A DNA stretch of 64,000 bases from Bugulina stolonifera (lineage: Eukaryota; Bryozoa; Gymnolaemata; Cheilostomatida; Bugulidae), in assembly GCA_935421135.1 (NCBI GenBank), contig OW285189.1, positions 18,974,298 to 19,038,297 of the forward strand, in the 5' to 3' direction. The notes under the pieces are model-generated. The model had not been told where the DNA came from. It saw only the letters and a program-made list of their open reading frames with translations, and did no database searches. Positions 39,101 to 52,016 of this stretch are shown one piece after another. A program made the position numbers and the translations under genes. The first letter of the stretch is position 1, and the number at the start of each line of letters is the position of its first letter.

Positions 39101-42100
39101 GCTACTTATGTAAATACACAATAATAAATATACGTATGTTCATTGTGTAGACTTCCAAGCAACCAACTATTAAAACTTCATCTGATTATTCATCTGTCAT
39201 GAACTCATAAAATGTTTTGATAAAGAAGAAACTGAGTGATTTCTATTTGGCATTGACCTAATGAGCTGATACATAGGCATACATGTACAGTTTTAATGCA
39301 TGTTGTGCTGTTACTGGTTATGTCCATATGTTATAGTTGTAGTCTCAGGTTCTACAGACCTAAGTTCTATAATTAGCCCAAGATCTGATCACCCAGAGAC
39401 TATGACTTCATTTAAGAGCCAACTGGAGTACCTCCTCACTTCCCAGGAGCGGAAAGTCGTCAAACAAGCTCTAGCTCACTATAGAGCGGACAAGTACGTG
39501 TCTACAATTTTAGGGTTTCATTTATATAAGAGATGTAGTAGTATAAGAGTTTTAATTTTCTTATAAAATGCTTTTATGTGAGTGGGTGTTTGCTAGTATA
39601 ACTATGTCATAACACATATTATGTATTCTATGATATTTCGTGGACAGAAATATAGAGAATCTGGTGGAGAGTCTGTCGAGAATACTGGATACTAGTTCTA
39701 AAAGATCTCTCTGGATCCACATCCTGTCACTGCTACCAACCAGCCACCAAAGCTACGTGAGGAAGAAAGTCAATCTGCCTTCAGGCTATTCTCGAGGTTT
39801 GTTTTTTAAGCAACAGCCCCACCCAAACATTCTAGAACTTGTTTAGTTTGCAGTGTATACAGTATACCTATAATATTAACTCTTTGCATTACTTTCATCA
39901 TATTATATATTATATACTCGTATGTAAGCTTGCGTTTTTAGATGGTGGAGATGGTTCTTCCGCACCCCCAACTGATCCATATGCTGATGTCAGTCCTCGG
40001 TCTAGGAGGAACCGAATCCTACCACAGTCAGAAGATGAGTTCTTTGTTGGTAAGACATTGAAATACAATGTAATCTGTTTAGTTAAAAAGAAACTGTGGG
40101 ATGTATAGCAATGGAATACTGTGTTTGGCTAACAGTAGGATGGTAGGCAAGGCATACGTATTATAGATGGCAATGCAAAGAGTCCCATATAAAGGAACAT
40201 GTGCTATGTTGGCGATGATTACATTTTTCTTGTGAAAGTTCTTTTTAGCACATAGGAGTAACAGCACTGAGGCTGCATGTGGTACGCATCTGAAACTTAA
40301 CATGATATGGCTTCTGGTAGGTCACACTGATATTTAGGTTTGGTTGTTGTGTTCCAAATATTTCTAAAACATTTCTAATGCATATACATAATTATATTGT
40401 TACGATGCTTTGCACTTTGAACAGTTGGCCAGCAGGAGACAACTCCTGTAACATCTAATAGTGTAGAGATGTTGAGCTATGCTACGAGAGGAAGTTATGA
40501 TCAACAGGCAAGCAAAGGTCGAAGGTCAAAGGATTTCCGTCATATTCCTGGTGCTGACCACTTCATGCAAAACCCTCTTTACGGTATGTTCAAGGATGAC
40601 AAACGGAATGGATTTTACTTTAACTTTGTTGATGACTAGCCCTAGCCTTGGGTTATCAGAGCCAATAATGGCGATGGGTTATGACTAGCACTAGGGGTAT
40701 AACGGATTGCTACTGTGGTGTGGTGTTAACCCAATTATAGTATTAGCATATCAAAGTGAATGGAAAGGAAATAAGTACATGTATAGCTATATAACCATGT
40801 AGAGATGGATTTCTAGCCTGGTGTATGTCAGGGTTTTATGTGGTATATAAATAGCTAGTTTATTTATTAGTTTACAAATATACTAATGCTCATGTGTGTT
40901 GATCATGTGACTAGTAATGTATCTACATTTACCAATCAGAAAGAATGCTTTTATTGTACTTCGTTTTTTCCATGTGTTTAATTACCTTTACACAAACATG
41001 TATAGAGAGATATGTACATACAAGCGTTTATGTAAAGGTATACATACTTTTATCCAGTCAGTATGTGTGTACTGTATTTGCTTACATACATGGAAATGTT
41101 GATGTGCAACAATTAAATTTTGTTTCAAATTCGTTGTAATATTGTTGGTTCCGTCTGAAATTCTGAGTGTATGCATATTAACACATAATAAATAACGCAT
41201 GTAGTGTAATGTGGTAAAATAGGTTGCACATTCAATTCAGTATAGGTACAATACTTTCACAATCATACCAATTTAAATAAATTATATAATGTCATACTAG
41301 AGTATTAGTTGTTTGGTGTAAATGCAACCCTGTGAAATCAGCCTACTACCATGTTGATTTGATTTTACGCAATTGAAATGAGGTCCGAACCAAATACAAT
41401 ATATGCTGAGAGCATGTGAGCATATTTGAAGGTATGAACAATAGTCTTTGTGTTTTTAGCTTTCAAAATTATGTTTCTAGATGTCTGTTAATGTGGTCAC
41501 GGGTAGTTTGCATGAGCCACAGAGTTGCATTACATGCTTACACCATAATGTGCATGCCGGCAGCAAAGGTAGACAATACTGAAATAATCCACACTGATAT
41601 AATATAAACATTGCATCAGGAAATGCTTCATCAACTCATAGTAGCAAATTTTGGAAGATTAATTAAATTCTATGGTGTTTTAATGTCTAAAATATTATTA
41701 TGTTAGTGAGTCATGTGTAAAGATTCATGGGGTTTATTTAGTCCACCTTTGCCTAGGTAACTGCTTTGCATGCTGTCTTACTTTTGCTTATCTAACTGAT
41801 TCACATGCTATCTTACCTGTGTTACCATTTTTGTTTGTATTACATAGTCAGCCAATATAAGTTTGTACATTAATATTTCTATGGTGTATTTAAATTTTGT
41901 TTGCTATGCACGGCACCTATATAAGTGTAATTTATAGCATTTTATAAGAATAATACAATGTATATTTAGTGTACCATGTAGTAAAACAAACTGAGCTGAG
42001 CAATATTGTGTAGAAATTGTGTTTCTATCTGTTGATGTTTTAATTTTTTTAATCAATTTATATTTATTCAGGTAAACATGACCCGCTATCTCTGTCTCTC

Positions 42101-45100
42101 GAGGCAGAATACCCCCAGCGTGGTGTTATACCTGACCCTGGGATATCTGCATACGATGCTATAACATTTCCTGAGGATAAATCTGGTAGCTATAAGCGAG
42201 GTCGTCCCAATACCGCTTTTGTGGTCAGCCATGAGTCTGTAGACATGGTAGACAGCAGCCTCCACCACACGAATGGTTACGCTACACCACTGAGTAGTAG
42301 ATATATATCACAGAACGGCCACAGGCATCTGAATGGAGGTGGTGGCCCGGTACACAAAAATGGAGATGGTTATGTTGCAGATTATGACAGTTTCAACAGC
42401 ACAGGAAGCTCTTCCGGCAGCTCCCTTGTACATATAGAGTACGTATCTGTACTGATATTGTAGAGCAATATTCAGGCCCTAACATATGATAAGTGATCAG
42501 TTTACATAGTAAAATTCCGTGTAGTTTGGACACATTACATCAATATAGTATGCACAAATACATATGGTACAGTAGTCTTTGTTATACTACTCTTGTCATC
42601 ATTTTATTATAAGTTGGTGAAGATGTTTTGTACTTGGATTTAGAATTTTTAGGTTATGTGTTTTATTAATTTATGTGCAAAGTATAATATTGATGTGATG
42701 TGTTCCTCTAGACCAGACACAGACAGATCGTATAACCGAAAGGTTTCACTGGCACTTCAATCCATGGATGATGCTGTGGCAGGTTTCAGTGGAGGTGAAA
42801 CCCAGAGATCAGATCTTACCAATACTGAGGGAGAGCTTTTAGTACCTCCTCCTCCTCCACCACCACCCCCTCCTCCACCAAGTAGGTCAAATGTATATCA
42901 GTATAATTAATCATGCAAATTGGCAACTATTTGCTTTTACATGGTTTCAAATGTTGTTTCTACAGCTGTGCTGAGAGCTTTTAGTACCTCCTCCTCCACC
43001 ACCACCACCCCCTCCTCCACCAAGTAGGTCAAACGTACATGTACATCAGTATTTTAGTGGTGATGTGATTAATCATGCAAATTGGCAACTATTTACCTTC
43101 AGATGGTTTTAAATGTTGTTTCTACGGCTGTGCTGAACTTTATTTTAACAAAGTGTAATATAGTTGTCTTTCCTTTGGTAGCATTAACGACAATATTCAA
43201 CCAAATGCTAAGTAATAAACTTTGAATAAGAGTTTTGGTGGTGTAGATAACTCTGAAGCCGTGTGTACATGTAACTCATTCTGCCCATGGTTTACGGTTT
43301 AGCACAATTACTATATCTCTCTATCTGTTATTTATCCCCAGGAATTGGAAATTTGTTGCTGGATCCTACCTTCAATTCCAGTTTGTTGTTTTAGTTCCAG
43401 CTCCACCACCTTTACCAGATCTCTCAGCCCCTCTGCTTGTAAAAAGGCTCAACTGGGAGACACACAACCCAGAGGAGATAGATAAGACAGTGTGGGGTCA
43501 GTGGAAGACAGGTGACCAACTGGACATCGAGGTCATGGTCGAGTACCTGGAACTACCTCAACAGTTTTCTACTGTCAAGAAAAAGCCTCGTAAGTCCGAA
43601 TGAAAACGCATAAATAAATTAATAGTTGTTTATTAACCTTATAACGCATTAGTATTTGACCATTCATGATTAATAATGAGCTCTAATGATGTTTAATTTG
43701 GGTTCATCTCTCTTTTTACATGTAAGCAAAAATAAAAACCTAAAAGTAATTGTATGCATTTGTGCTCTTAGGTTTTCATTCATGCAAAAGGTGGTAATGT
43801 GTGCCAGTTGCATATGCCATCTCTGATTTACAATATGTTTCAGTGACATATTGTACATGTAGACGTGCATGTAGGATAAAAGTTTCATATCTCGATACTA
43901 ATCAGTTGAACGGAATAATGCTGCTCTCAAACAATCCACAGCTGCTCATTAGAACCTGTTATATATTATATAGTTATTGCCATCATCATGATCACACAAT
44001 GTCTTGTTGTGATTTTTAGAAATTGTTAAACCAGAGAAGATCCTGCAGAGAAAAATACTACGTGACAAGAAAGCATTTAATATGTCTATAATACTAGCTT
44101 CCTTGAATATTCCGGATGTAACTACTAGCAAGGAAAGAGATGAATATATAGAGCGAGCTCTACTGCAGGTGGAGATGCACTTAGATGAAGAGGAGGGTGG
44201 GGTTATAACCCCTCACCTACTGAAACAACTCGTGCAATATGCCCCAGACAATGACGAGGTATGTGCAGTGCTGTTTGGTAGCCTGGGCTGTTTCATTACT
44301 TTGCAAATTTTTGCCAATACCCCACTGCTAATAACAATGCTTGAAACTGGTTGACGTTGGTGTGTCTGATACCAGCCTAATAAATTATTATTTAATTTTT
44401 CCCTTGGCAATGATTAAAATGAATGTTTTGATAAATAGAAGGGTTTAAATTTCATATTCATAATATTTTTTTCTGATAAATAATATTACAAAATGCATAT
44501 TTGTTAAAATTAAATTATGGTTAATGTGGAAGATTTCCAAACAAGTTCATAGTGCTACGGTGTTTATTAGTTTATCTTCACTACAGATTTCTACTTTGTT
44601 AGGAAGATGTATAATTAATGATGATATAATTGTGTGTTTAGGTGGCTCAGTATATGGCTTACAATGATGATATAGGAAGTTTGAATGAAGTTGATAGATT
44701 CTGTCATAGGATGGTTAGGATCCCTGGCTATTTGGATAGGCTGAAATCTATGCTTTTTAAGGCTACATTTGATGAAAAGTGCGCTGAAGTTGAAAAAGTA
44801 TGTACTGTACATGCATGTATTCTATGCCATGTGTAGGCCTATAAATATACATGTATATATTTGTGGAGTTATTGGTCCATTGAAAGAGCTACCCCTATCT
44901 GCACTCATACATGCAAATACATATATAATAGTAGATATTATGCATAAATGTTTGTTACGTTAGCATTGGTGTAAAAATCGTACAAGAAGGAGTACCCACT
45001 AACAGGCCATCTTGTTTAATGCAGTGGCTATATGTGCTTGTACAGTAGTAACCTGACAAAATGTCAGTGGACAATATCTGTACGTTTACAGCCTATATAA

Positions 45101-46487
45101 AAATACATACTAACTACATGACTTGTTGTCCCATGCAGCAATACCCAATGAAACACATGCATACGAGTATATCTAACCATAACATAGCATGCACATGCAT
45201 ATATGGTAAACAGTAAATCAGAGTTTTACTTGCATAGATTTATTATCAAAATTGGTATGTAATCAAATGGAAATGCTATGTTGTTTTCAGAACTTGTTGG
45301 TGGTAAAAGGGGCGTCTGAAGAGATTCGTCAGAGTGAGATGTTTGCTAAGATATTAGAGTTGGTGCTGGCCATGGGTAACCAGCTAAACAAAGCCACCAA
45401 CAAACCAGTTGCCTCCGCTTTCAAAGTCTCCTCTCTCAATCAGGTGATTTGATTGGTTTATTCTATAATCGTAATATTCAAAATCAATTGGTATATTTCT
45501 ATGAACCTACAATGGTAGATCACCATGTATGAGTCATTTCTTTTCCCAATGTTATATACTCTATGTTCAACTATTTAACTAAATAATTGCTTTTAAATTA
45601 GCTTGATTCTACAAAAACGATGGACAAGAAAAAAAGTTTCCTAGATGTCCTTGTACAGGCTGTTCATGAAAAGTTTCCTCATCTTTTGCAAACTTCACGT
45701 GAACTAACCCAAGTACCGAGAGCTGAACATGGTAAATGCATGTATATATAATCAGTGTTCCAAGTGTGGTTATACGGGAGTATACGGTAAATGTACATGT
45801 AACAAGTGTTCCAAGTGTGGTGAATGTACATAATATTATATAATATTCTTATGCATGTTTCTATTGATTAGTCATCAATATTGTGGTTTAAGACAATATG
45901 AGGTCCTCTTATTGTTTATATTATTGTTATAGTGCCATATCAAGATATTGGAAGGGAGGTGACAGAATTGCAGCATGTTCTGCTGGTGAGTCAACTGCAT
46001 GTTACCCTTTTACTCATTAAATTTGAGAGTTGTCTAACCTTTGGTCTATGTTATAGTTTTATTGTCTGTAAAGTACATATATATTGTACAAAGTGCTAGG
46101 AAGTTTTCATACTGATATTTGATGCAATGTTGTCAGCAAATCACGGAGACAATGGGTCAGTTATCAGCTGAAGCTAAACACTACACGTCAGAAGACAGGT
46201 TTGAGGAAGTAATGGAACACTTTGGTGGTACAGCAGAAGACAGGATACAGCATCTAAAGAGACTTCAAACTGACACTAATGAACAGTTAGAGAGTATGTT
46301 GACCTATTTGGGAGAAAAAAGCAATACTGCAGAGAGCAAAACTATATTCTCTACTATTAGTAACTTTCTAGCCAAGTTTGACAACTCCCACAAACTTTAC
46401 ATACGTAAAATAGAAGCCGATTTACTGTCTCCAAGGTCACCATCGAGTGACGCTGCTCAATTTATTGGTGGATTGTCTCCTACTTAG
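33195..46487 (+). CDS. Delphilin-like formin with PDZ, harmonin-N-like, FH1 and FH2 domains
   Basis: Twenty-two exons total 4197 nt (1398 aa) in one frame: 33195-33579, 34320-34522, 35690-35844, 36104-36301, 36670-36840, 37044-37315, 37532-37701, 38297-38367, 38853-39049, 39349-39493, 39648-39796, 39942-40049, 40425-40583, 42072-42438, 42712-42881, 43395-43589 (or from 43401), 44020-44258, 44642-44797, 45291-45443, 45602-45731, 45933-45985, 46137-46487. Domains: PDZ1 (17-85), PDZ2 (95-178, AGLKQGDLVVEVDG), harmonin-N-like 1 (197-275), PDZ3 (314-395, NAGLMKGDCILKINHQSV), harmonin-N-like 2 (518-600) and 3 (633-705), FH1 proline run (about 960-973), FH2 (about 985-1385) with VKRLNWE and LAMGNQLNKATNK. 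Formins nucleate and elongate unbranched actin through FH2 dimers. Vertebrate delphilin (GRID2IP) links a glutamate receptor to actin and usually has two PDZ and two such repeats. The start ATG is the first Met before PDZ1. Confidence 0.93.
34890..35262. repeat. GC-rich imperfect tandem duplication (212-bp period)
   Basis: Two copies begin GTGTGGGGTGGG at 34890 and 35102. They share the blocks cccgccccggcagcgatgc, ggggacccggt, cgagat and acatatatg. The block is far more GC-rich than its surroundings. It is followed near 35300-35332 by a CGCGGAC short tandem repeat. It lies in the second intron of the delphilin-like gene and no ORF in it has a recognisable product. Confidence 0.8.
40584..42071. 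other. Large intron of the delphilin-like gene
   Basis: About 1.5 kb, AT-rich. I see no repeat structure or alternative exon. Confidence 0.45.
42831..43134 (+). repeat. Tandem duplication of the FH1 exon end and its intron (142-bp period)
   Basis: Copy A (42831-42972) and copy B (42973-43134) both contain GAGAGCTTTTAGTACCTCC, the CCT/CCA proline-coding run, a donor CCAAGTAGGT, and the intron words ttaatcatgcaaattggcaa and ttctac(a/g)gctgtgct. Copy A contains the used end of the exon 42712-42881. Copy B would form a 58-nt exon (42966-43023) read out of the proline frame. Confidence 0.9.
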
Positions 46488-47435
46488 TAACTCCGCCCTG
46501 AACCCATCCACGATACCATATATATATATAGTTTGCAATTTTCTACTGCCATAATCTTATAGTTTTCTTTACACAGAGCATTGTACAAAATATTAGCTTC
46601 TAAGTAGTACATGGACATTGTTTTACCAAGTAGATTAAGTTTAAATGCGCTTGTAGCAGTATTGTATACTCTGTAAGATATAATCATGTAATTTTATTAT
46701 GAATTAATAGTATTTATTCTGTACCACTGACATTTACTTTGCTCAACTTTGTGCCTTTGAGAATGTTGCCCGTAATTCAAACACATGAAGTAATTGTTAT
46801 CTAAACCCATAGAGATAACCGGATGTCTAAGCCTGCCAAACCAGTGACAGCTAGACCACTCATGTTGAACCTAACATACTGAATTGTTCTGATGTTATTT
46901 TGTAATCAATGAGCACCATTACATTCCATAACAACAAATTGTATTATGGGATTTGGCCATTTTTTTATATATGATATTTTTCCTTGCATAAAAAATATCA
47001 AATTGTATTATATTTTCCTACAATTTATATACAGATTCTATGCATTTCTTTTCTCTAACATGTTTTAATATAAGATCTCTAGTCTTCATGCATATCCATT
47101 GGATAAATATTGTTGTTACAAATTAGTGGTTCTTTGCCTATGAGGAAACCCGCTGAAAGTTTAGGTTTATCAAACAATATATTATTTAACATTATTTCAT
47201 AGTACAGTGGCACTCACAGTGAACATCAACAATAAAACACTTGGCATACTATCTTGGGCAACAAAATTGCTAGAAAAATAGCCTATCATTTCAGGGTTTT
47301 TAAATAAAAGAGCATCAGAAAGCTTAACTAAATGTCCAAGGTTAGTGGTAAACTAAAGTCCAGGCTGTACTACAAACCAATATGGTGATATCGAGTTGTC
47401 TGACGGCTACATGTAAGTCCAGTCAAAGGGTAAAC
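46488..47435. other. Convergent 3' UTR region of the delphilin-like gene and SUCLG1
   Basis: The two genes end into this interval. A plus-strand AATAAA lies near 47230, and a minus-strand AATAAA (plus tatttattc) near 46710. The 3' UTRs may therefore overlap. No other gene seen. Confidence 0.45.
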
Positions 47436-49676
47436 TCACAACTTGCCAGCTGCCTTCATTGCCTACAAGCAGATATTAACGCTCAATGTACAACAGATAA
47501 TATAACACCAGCTCTGTTTCATTGACATAAAGAGAAAAACCAGCTGGGTACGTAAAACTGCAGCAAACAATGCAATAACAGCCACCAAATTACAAAAGGA
47601 AAGGTGAAAAACGGGCATAAAACATAGATACCAAAGATAGTGGAAGGAAAGATCGAACATTCGGACTAAAAGCTGTTCGCCCTCGCCTCCAAACACGGTC
47701 CGGATTAAGCATGTAGTTGTGATACCTTGTCTAGAAATCCGTTATCACTATTGGTGTTCCGCTGACCAGTCAAAGAAGATTCAAGCCGTCAAACTGCAAT
47801 GCTAGTCCAGTAGCTATCGAAAAAACTCCACACATGTAAGGCGGAAAATGAATCACGGAACGTCGGGTGTATTAGGTTGGACAAGGTATCATCATTGAGT
47901 ATCAGGTCTTTCCTTACCCTATATTTGTAGATATAGCTAAACCCTAATGATGCGAATTAATTTGTGCAGTAATTGCCACCTAGCACAGAAGAGAGAAACA
48001 ACAAACCTCTGTCATTGCTGTGCCCATCTCTGCAGGGTTCATGGTCACTCGTACGTTAGCATGTTCTAGAGCCTGTATCTTCTCTGTAGCTCCTCCTTTA
48101 CCTCCAGCGATAATAGCACCAGCGTGTCCCATTCGTCTACCAGGTGGCGCTGTTAGTCCAGCAATAAATGCAGCAACAGGCTTCGCATCGGGACCCTTTG
48201 AATGTAAAATAACAATTTCCACTAAAATTACCAGGATAACTAAAAACACAAACTCTATTGGTGAAAATTAAAATAACAGTCAGACTACCACAGTTTTCAA
48301 ACATAGCAATTCTACCAGTTGTAGACCCTGTGAATATACATGTACATACACATGTATAATAGATGTCTACTTACAGAATTATGAGCTATTAAGTATTCGG
48401 CAGCTCTCTCCTCCGCTTGACCTCCGATCTCTCCAATCAGCACGATACCTTGACAGAACATACAAGCATAGTCATCAATGTGTGCAACTACATGTAACTA
48501 GTAGCAAGGAAATTTAATAATAGTATTCTCACGATATACTGTACGATACAATAGTAATAACAATACTACTGTGGAAAGGTTTGATAAGCTGGAATTGTGT
48601 TTATCATTGATTGACCTCCCATCCACGCAGTTTATGTAAAGTAGAGTTGTAACTGTGTAATATGTTTATCTGTATGTTTGATATAGTGTGGAGCTTACCT
48701 TCAGTTTTTGGGTCAGCTAGAAAAACCTCTAAACAGTCTATGAAGTTTGTCCCATTGAAAGGATCACCACCTATTCCTACGCAAAGTGTCTGTCCGAGAC
48801 CTGCATGGGTAGTTTGGTGCACTGCTTCATAGGTTAGCGTCCCTGATCTGGATACAATACCAATTCTACCTGCTTGGTGGATATGTCCAGGCATAATACC
48901 GATCTTACATTCACCAGGCTGCAGAACAGATCATCAAACATACAAAATCCACATGCAATTTATTCTAGCTAAGACATAATACATTGATTCTGGTATAATT
49001 ATACATTTGTATGATTCAATCTATCATTCTAAGCAACCAGCTACTCACCCTGATGATGCCAGGGCAATTAGGACCAATGAGTCTCGTTTTGTTTTGGCGC
49101 AGGAGTTTGTGCTTAACCCTAACCATGTCCTGCTGTGGGATCCCCTCAGTGATGGCTACAACCAATCCAATTTCAGCATCGATAGCTTCTATAATAGCAG
49201 CGGCTGCAAACTTGGGAGGGACATATATTACTGAGGCATCGCATCCTGTAGAATCTTTTGCCTAAAACAAGTAAGCATTACAAGCGCCGAGCTAAGTAAT
49301 ACTGTATATGTGCTTAAATCGACTGTAAGTTGCTGCCTTGATAGAAATCATGCCTAGAATACACATGGGTTAATGCAAGTAAACATAGAGCTGCATCTAG
49401 AAAAATAGATAACCATTTCAGATTTCAACTCACCTGTTGCACAGTATCAAAAACAGGAAGACCCAAATGACTTGAACCACCTTTACCAGGAGTTGTACCA
49501 CCAACCAGATTTGTACCATACATAATAGCTTGCTCGCTGTGAAACGTTCCCTGCTTCCCAGTGAAACCCTGGCATATTACTTTTGTGTTTTTACCAATAT
49601 TCAGATTGGATCTTGTTTCAGTATATATAGTGCGCAGGCATGATCTGGAAGCTGGGCCTAGAAATAGATATGGCAT
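47436..49676 (-). CDS. SUCLG1: Succinyl-CoA ligase alpha subunit, mitochondrial
   Basis: Minus-strand exons 49676-49434, 49261-49049, 48918-48699, 48448-48375, 48195-48007 and 47462-47436 (nine codons) add up to 966 nt, 321 aa. The enzyme makes ATP or GTP from succinyl-CoA in the TCA cycle, the nucleotide depending on the beta subunit. Visible signatures: CoA-binding [15 protein letters not shown] and GGTTPGKGG, then [27 protein letters not shown], and the phosphohistidine segment [17 protein letters not shown]. The first 20 residues ([16 protein letters not shown]...) lack acidic residues and have Arg, as in a mitochondrial presequence. The start is the least certain part. A tttctag acceptor at about 49660 lies just inside, so an upstream exon could replace these first codons. 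Confidence 0.95.
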
Positions 49677-50229
49677 AAATCATGAGATGATATGCATGCA
49701 ATGAAGATAATTTCCAAACCGTCAGCCGTTGGGCTTGTTGTAACTTCTCAGCAGAACACCATGAGTACATGCTTGTAGGAAATATATTATGGATATAGCC
49801 CTTACCACACCAACATCTCAAAGCATGAACATTATTATCTTTTCAGTAAAAAAAGAACATTATATTTTTTAAATTACTATTGTATATATCATGTAAATCG
49901 TGCACACACATGAGAAAACCTTAATACGAGTGTTTCATCGACCACTTTAATTCAACTGCAAGGAATCATCCCAATCATTCACTTCAATGTGTTATTCCAA
50001 TGCATTCCCTAGTATTTCAGTTAATATTAAATGTGAGACTATGTCCATATACATGGATAAAAGCAAGCCAAGTGTGAAATAAGCGTGTAAACTTAATTTA
50101 AATATTTAGTTTAAATCTGACCCAGCAAAAACTATTAGCACTGGTTCACAGAAGGAGATCAGTCCTGTGAGAGGTTTTAAATTGAATACAAATATTATAT
50201 TTGATGCTTTTTATGCAAAAAAGTTATCT
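49677..50229. other. Upstream region of SUCLG1
   Basis: AT-rich. A short open segment near 49790-49830 (minus) could be an upstream exon joining at the tttctag acceptor, but I could not identify its start codon. Confidence 0.35.
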
Positions 50230-50365
50230 TTTGTCAGAGACTTGTTGCCCACCAATGAAAACACCAGTCCCTGACTGGGGTTTGAACCCTAGGCCTCTAT
50301 GACACCTAATTGCCTAGCAAAGTCAACAGAACATGCTACCACTATACCAGCTCAGCAACGTTAAA
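50230..50365 (-). mobile_element. tRNA-derived SINE
   Basis: On the minus strand it has a polymerase III A box TGGTATAGTGG (plus 50339-50349) and a B box GGTTCAAACCC (plus 50278-50288). The spacing is longer than in a normal tRNA and the acceptor stem does not close, so it is a SINE head rather than a tRNA gene. Confidence 0.55.
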
Positions 50366-50744
50366 AAAAAGAGGCTTCACCGATGACCAGTAGACATGCT
50401 CTGAGCCAACTGCACACAAGGCAGCCTCAATATGGCCACCTTGCTATATATAGGGTGCTAGGGGGTCTGGTCATTTTTATAATAACATCGTCGACAATGT
50501 TTTGTTAATTTTAAATTTAACTTTTATCTAAGTAAAATTTCAATTTGTTTAATTATATAATAGCCTATTATGGAATTAATCAATGTAATCAGAAAATACA
50601 CCGAATTTTTATTGTGTTGTTTAATAATGTCGGTGTTTACAATATGTGCTGTAATTCTTACTGTATACAAACTTAACTTACCAATTTTACTTCCCACTAT
50701 TAATCCCAGGTAAAAAAAGCAAAGATCTAAAGAGATCTGCATTT

Positions 50745-50912
50745 TTTTCTAACTTGGGGTGGAGAAGGCACTTCACCAATGGCAAAGTTTACATGAGGCA
50801 CAGGAGCAATTGTGGCTGGATGCTCTTCCTAACACTACCAATGACCCTTGTGGGAATTGAACCTGGGACTCCTACATGGAAGTCCAGAGCCTTTACCACT
50901 AGGCCACGGCTG
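50745..50912 (-). mobile_element. tRNA-derived SINE
   Basis: On the minus strand it starts near 50912 with A box TGGCCTAGTGG (plus 50896-50906) and B box GGTTCAATTCC (plus 50853-50863), spaced as in a tRNA. A unique body containing gcatccagccaca follows. The terminal stem is not paired, so it is read as a SINE. Confidence 0.65.
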
Positions 50913-51025
50913 TATAATGCTATGTTAATTTTAATACTAATTGTTAATTAACAGACACAGAGACAGACAGGGCATGAGTTTCAGTTTTAGTTTGAGTTGG
51001 TGCTAATATTATATTATATTAATAT

Positions 51026-52016
51026 CATGGCTGTAACTATCTAGGCGGCTGAGGCGGCCCTAGCCGCCTGAACTTTTTGTCAATCAAAAGCAAAAATCAA
51101 GCTATTTTCTCAGTCATAGTTGGAAGGCGTTACTACCCTGCCTCTAGCATAACATAAACATACTCTGATGAAAATTATGCTATTACGATGAATAATATGC
51201 CAAAGGCTAGCTTTGGAACTGAGCCTTCATCCGACCTATACAATTTATAATAAGGGTGTTTCAGTACCCCACCCACTGGTTTTCTCTAATTTCTATTTGC
51301 CAGGGAAATAGACTATACTAATTACTTTACAATGAGTGAATTTTGCTAGAGTATTGTGGCCATAGCAAAACAATGTTATTACCAGTTATTAAAACAAAAA
51401 TAATGACCCTGTCAATGAACCCTATTTATGTTGTGACAGTGCTAGCATTATTTTTGAAGACATTTTTGAAAGCATTATTTTTGTAATATTTGAGGGCATG
51501 TGCAAAATGTCCTCAAACATTACAAGGCAGACAGGTAAGAGCAATATGTCTCAATATACATATAGATGCCATGTACTAAATGGTCTATATTCTTCAGGAT
51601 TTGGGGAACCTAGGATACCACTTTCCATCTCTATCCACCAACTAATTTCACATTATTTCCCCTCTTATTCATGTGTGTACATGTACATTTGTAGGTCTAT
51701 GTCATGTAAAAGACTACTGTAATAATGGTACTTCATGACCAAGCCAAACAGAGAAGCACTTTTTGTAGTGTACTAATTTGCAGTTTACTTTACATCATTT
51801 TGTACTTTTGTACCATTATGTATTGCTCAAATATGCAGGTCAAACGCATCAACATAGCAGTTTTGTGTGTGCATTTTCCAAAAATTTCCCGGGGAGAAAA
51901 CCCCCACCCCCCATGCGTGAGAGCGCTTTGGCGCCCCTCCCACACTCTCCCCGCACCGCTACCGTAGCCAATCCAACTCTGGCCGCCTCAACTTTTTCAA
52001 GAAAGTTACCCCCCTG
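51026..52016. mobile_element. Candidate hAT-like inverted-repeat element (991 bp)
   Basis: The left end CATGGCTGTAACTATCT and the reversed right end CAGGGGGGTAACTTTCT match at 13 of 17 positions. Both run into GAGGCGGCC. ATTAATAT lies at 51018-51025 and again at 52018-52025, one base off the element end, which may be an 8-bp target duplication. The right part is GC-rich, like the element at 22.5-23.7 kb. No transposase. Confidence 0.55.

Noticed and set aside
50278..50349. tRNA gene on the minus strand
   Set aside because: A and B boxes are present but acceptor stem and anticodon arm do not pair; read as a SINE.
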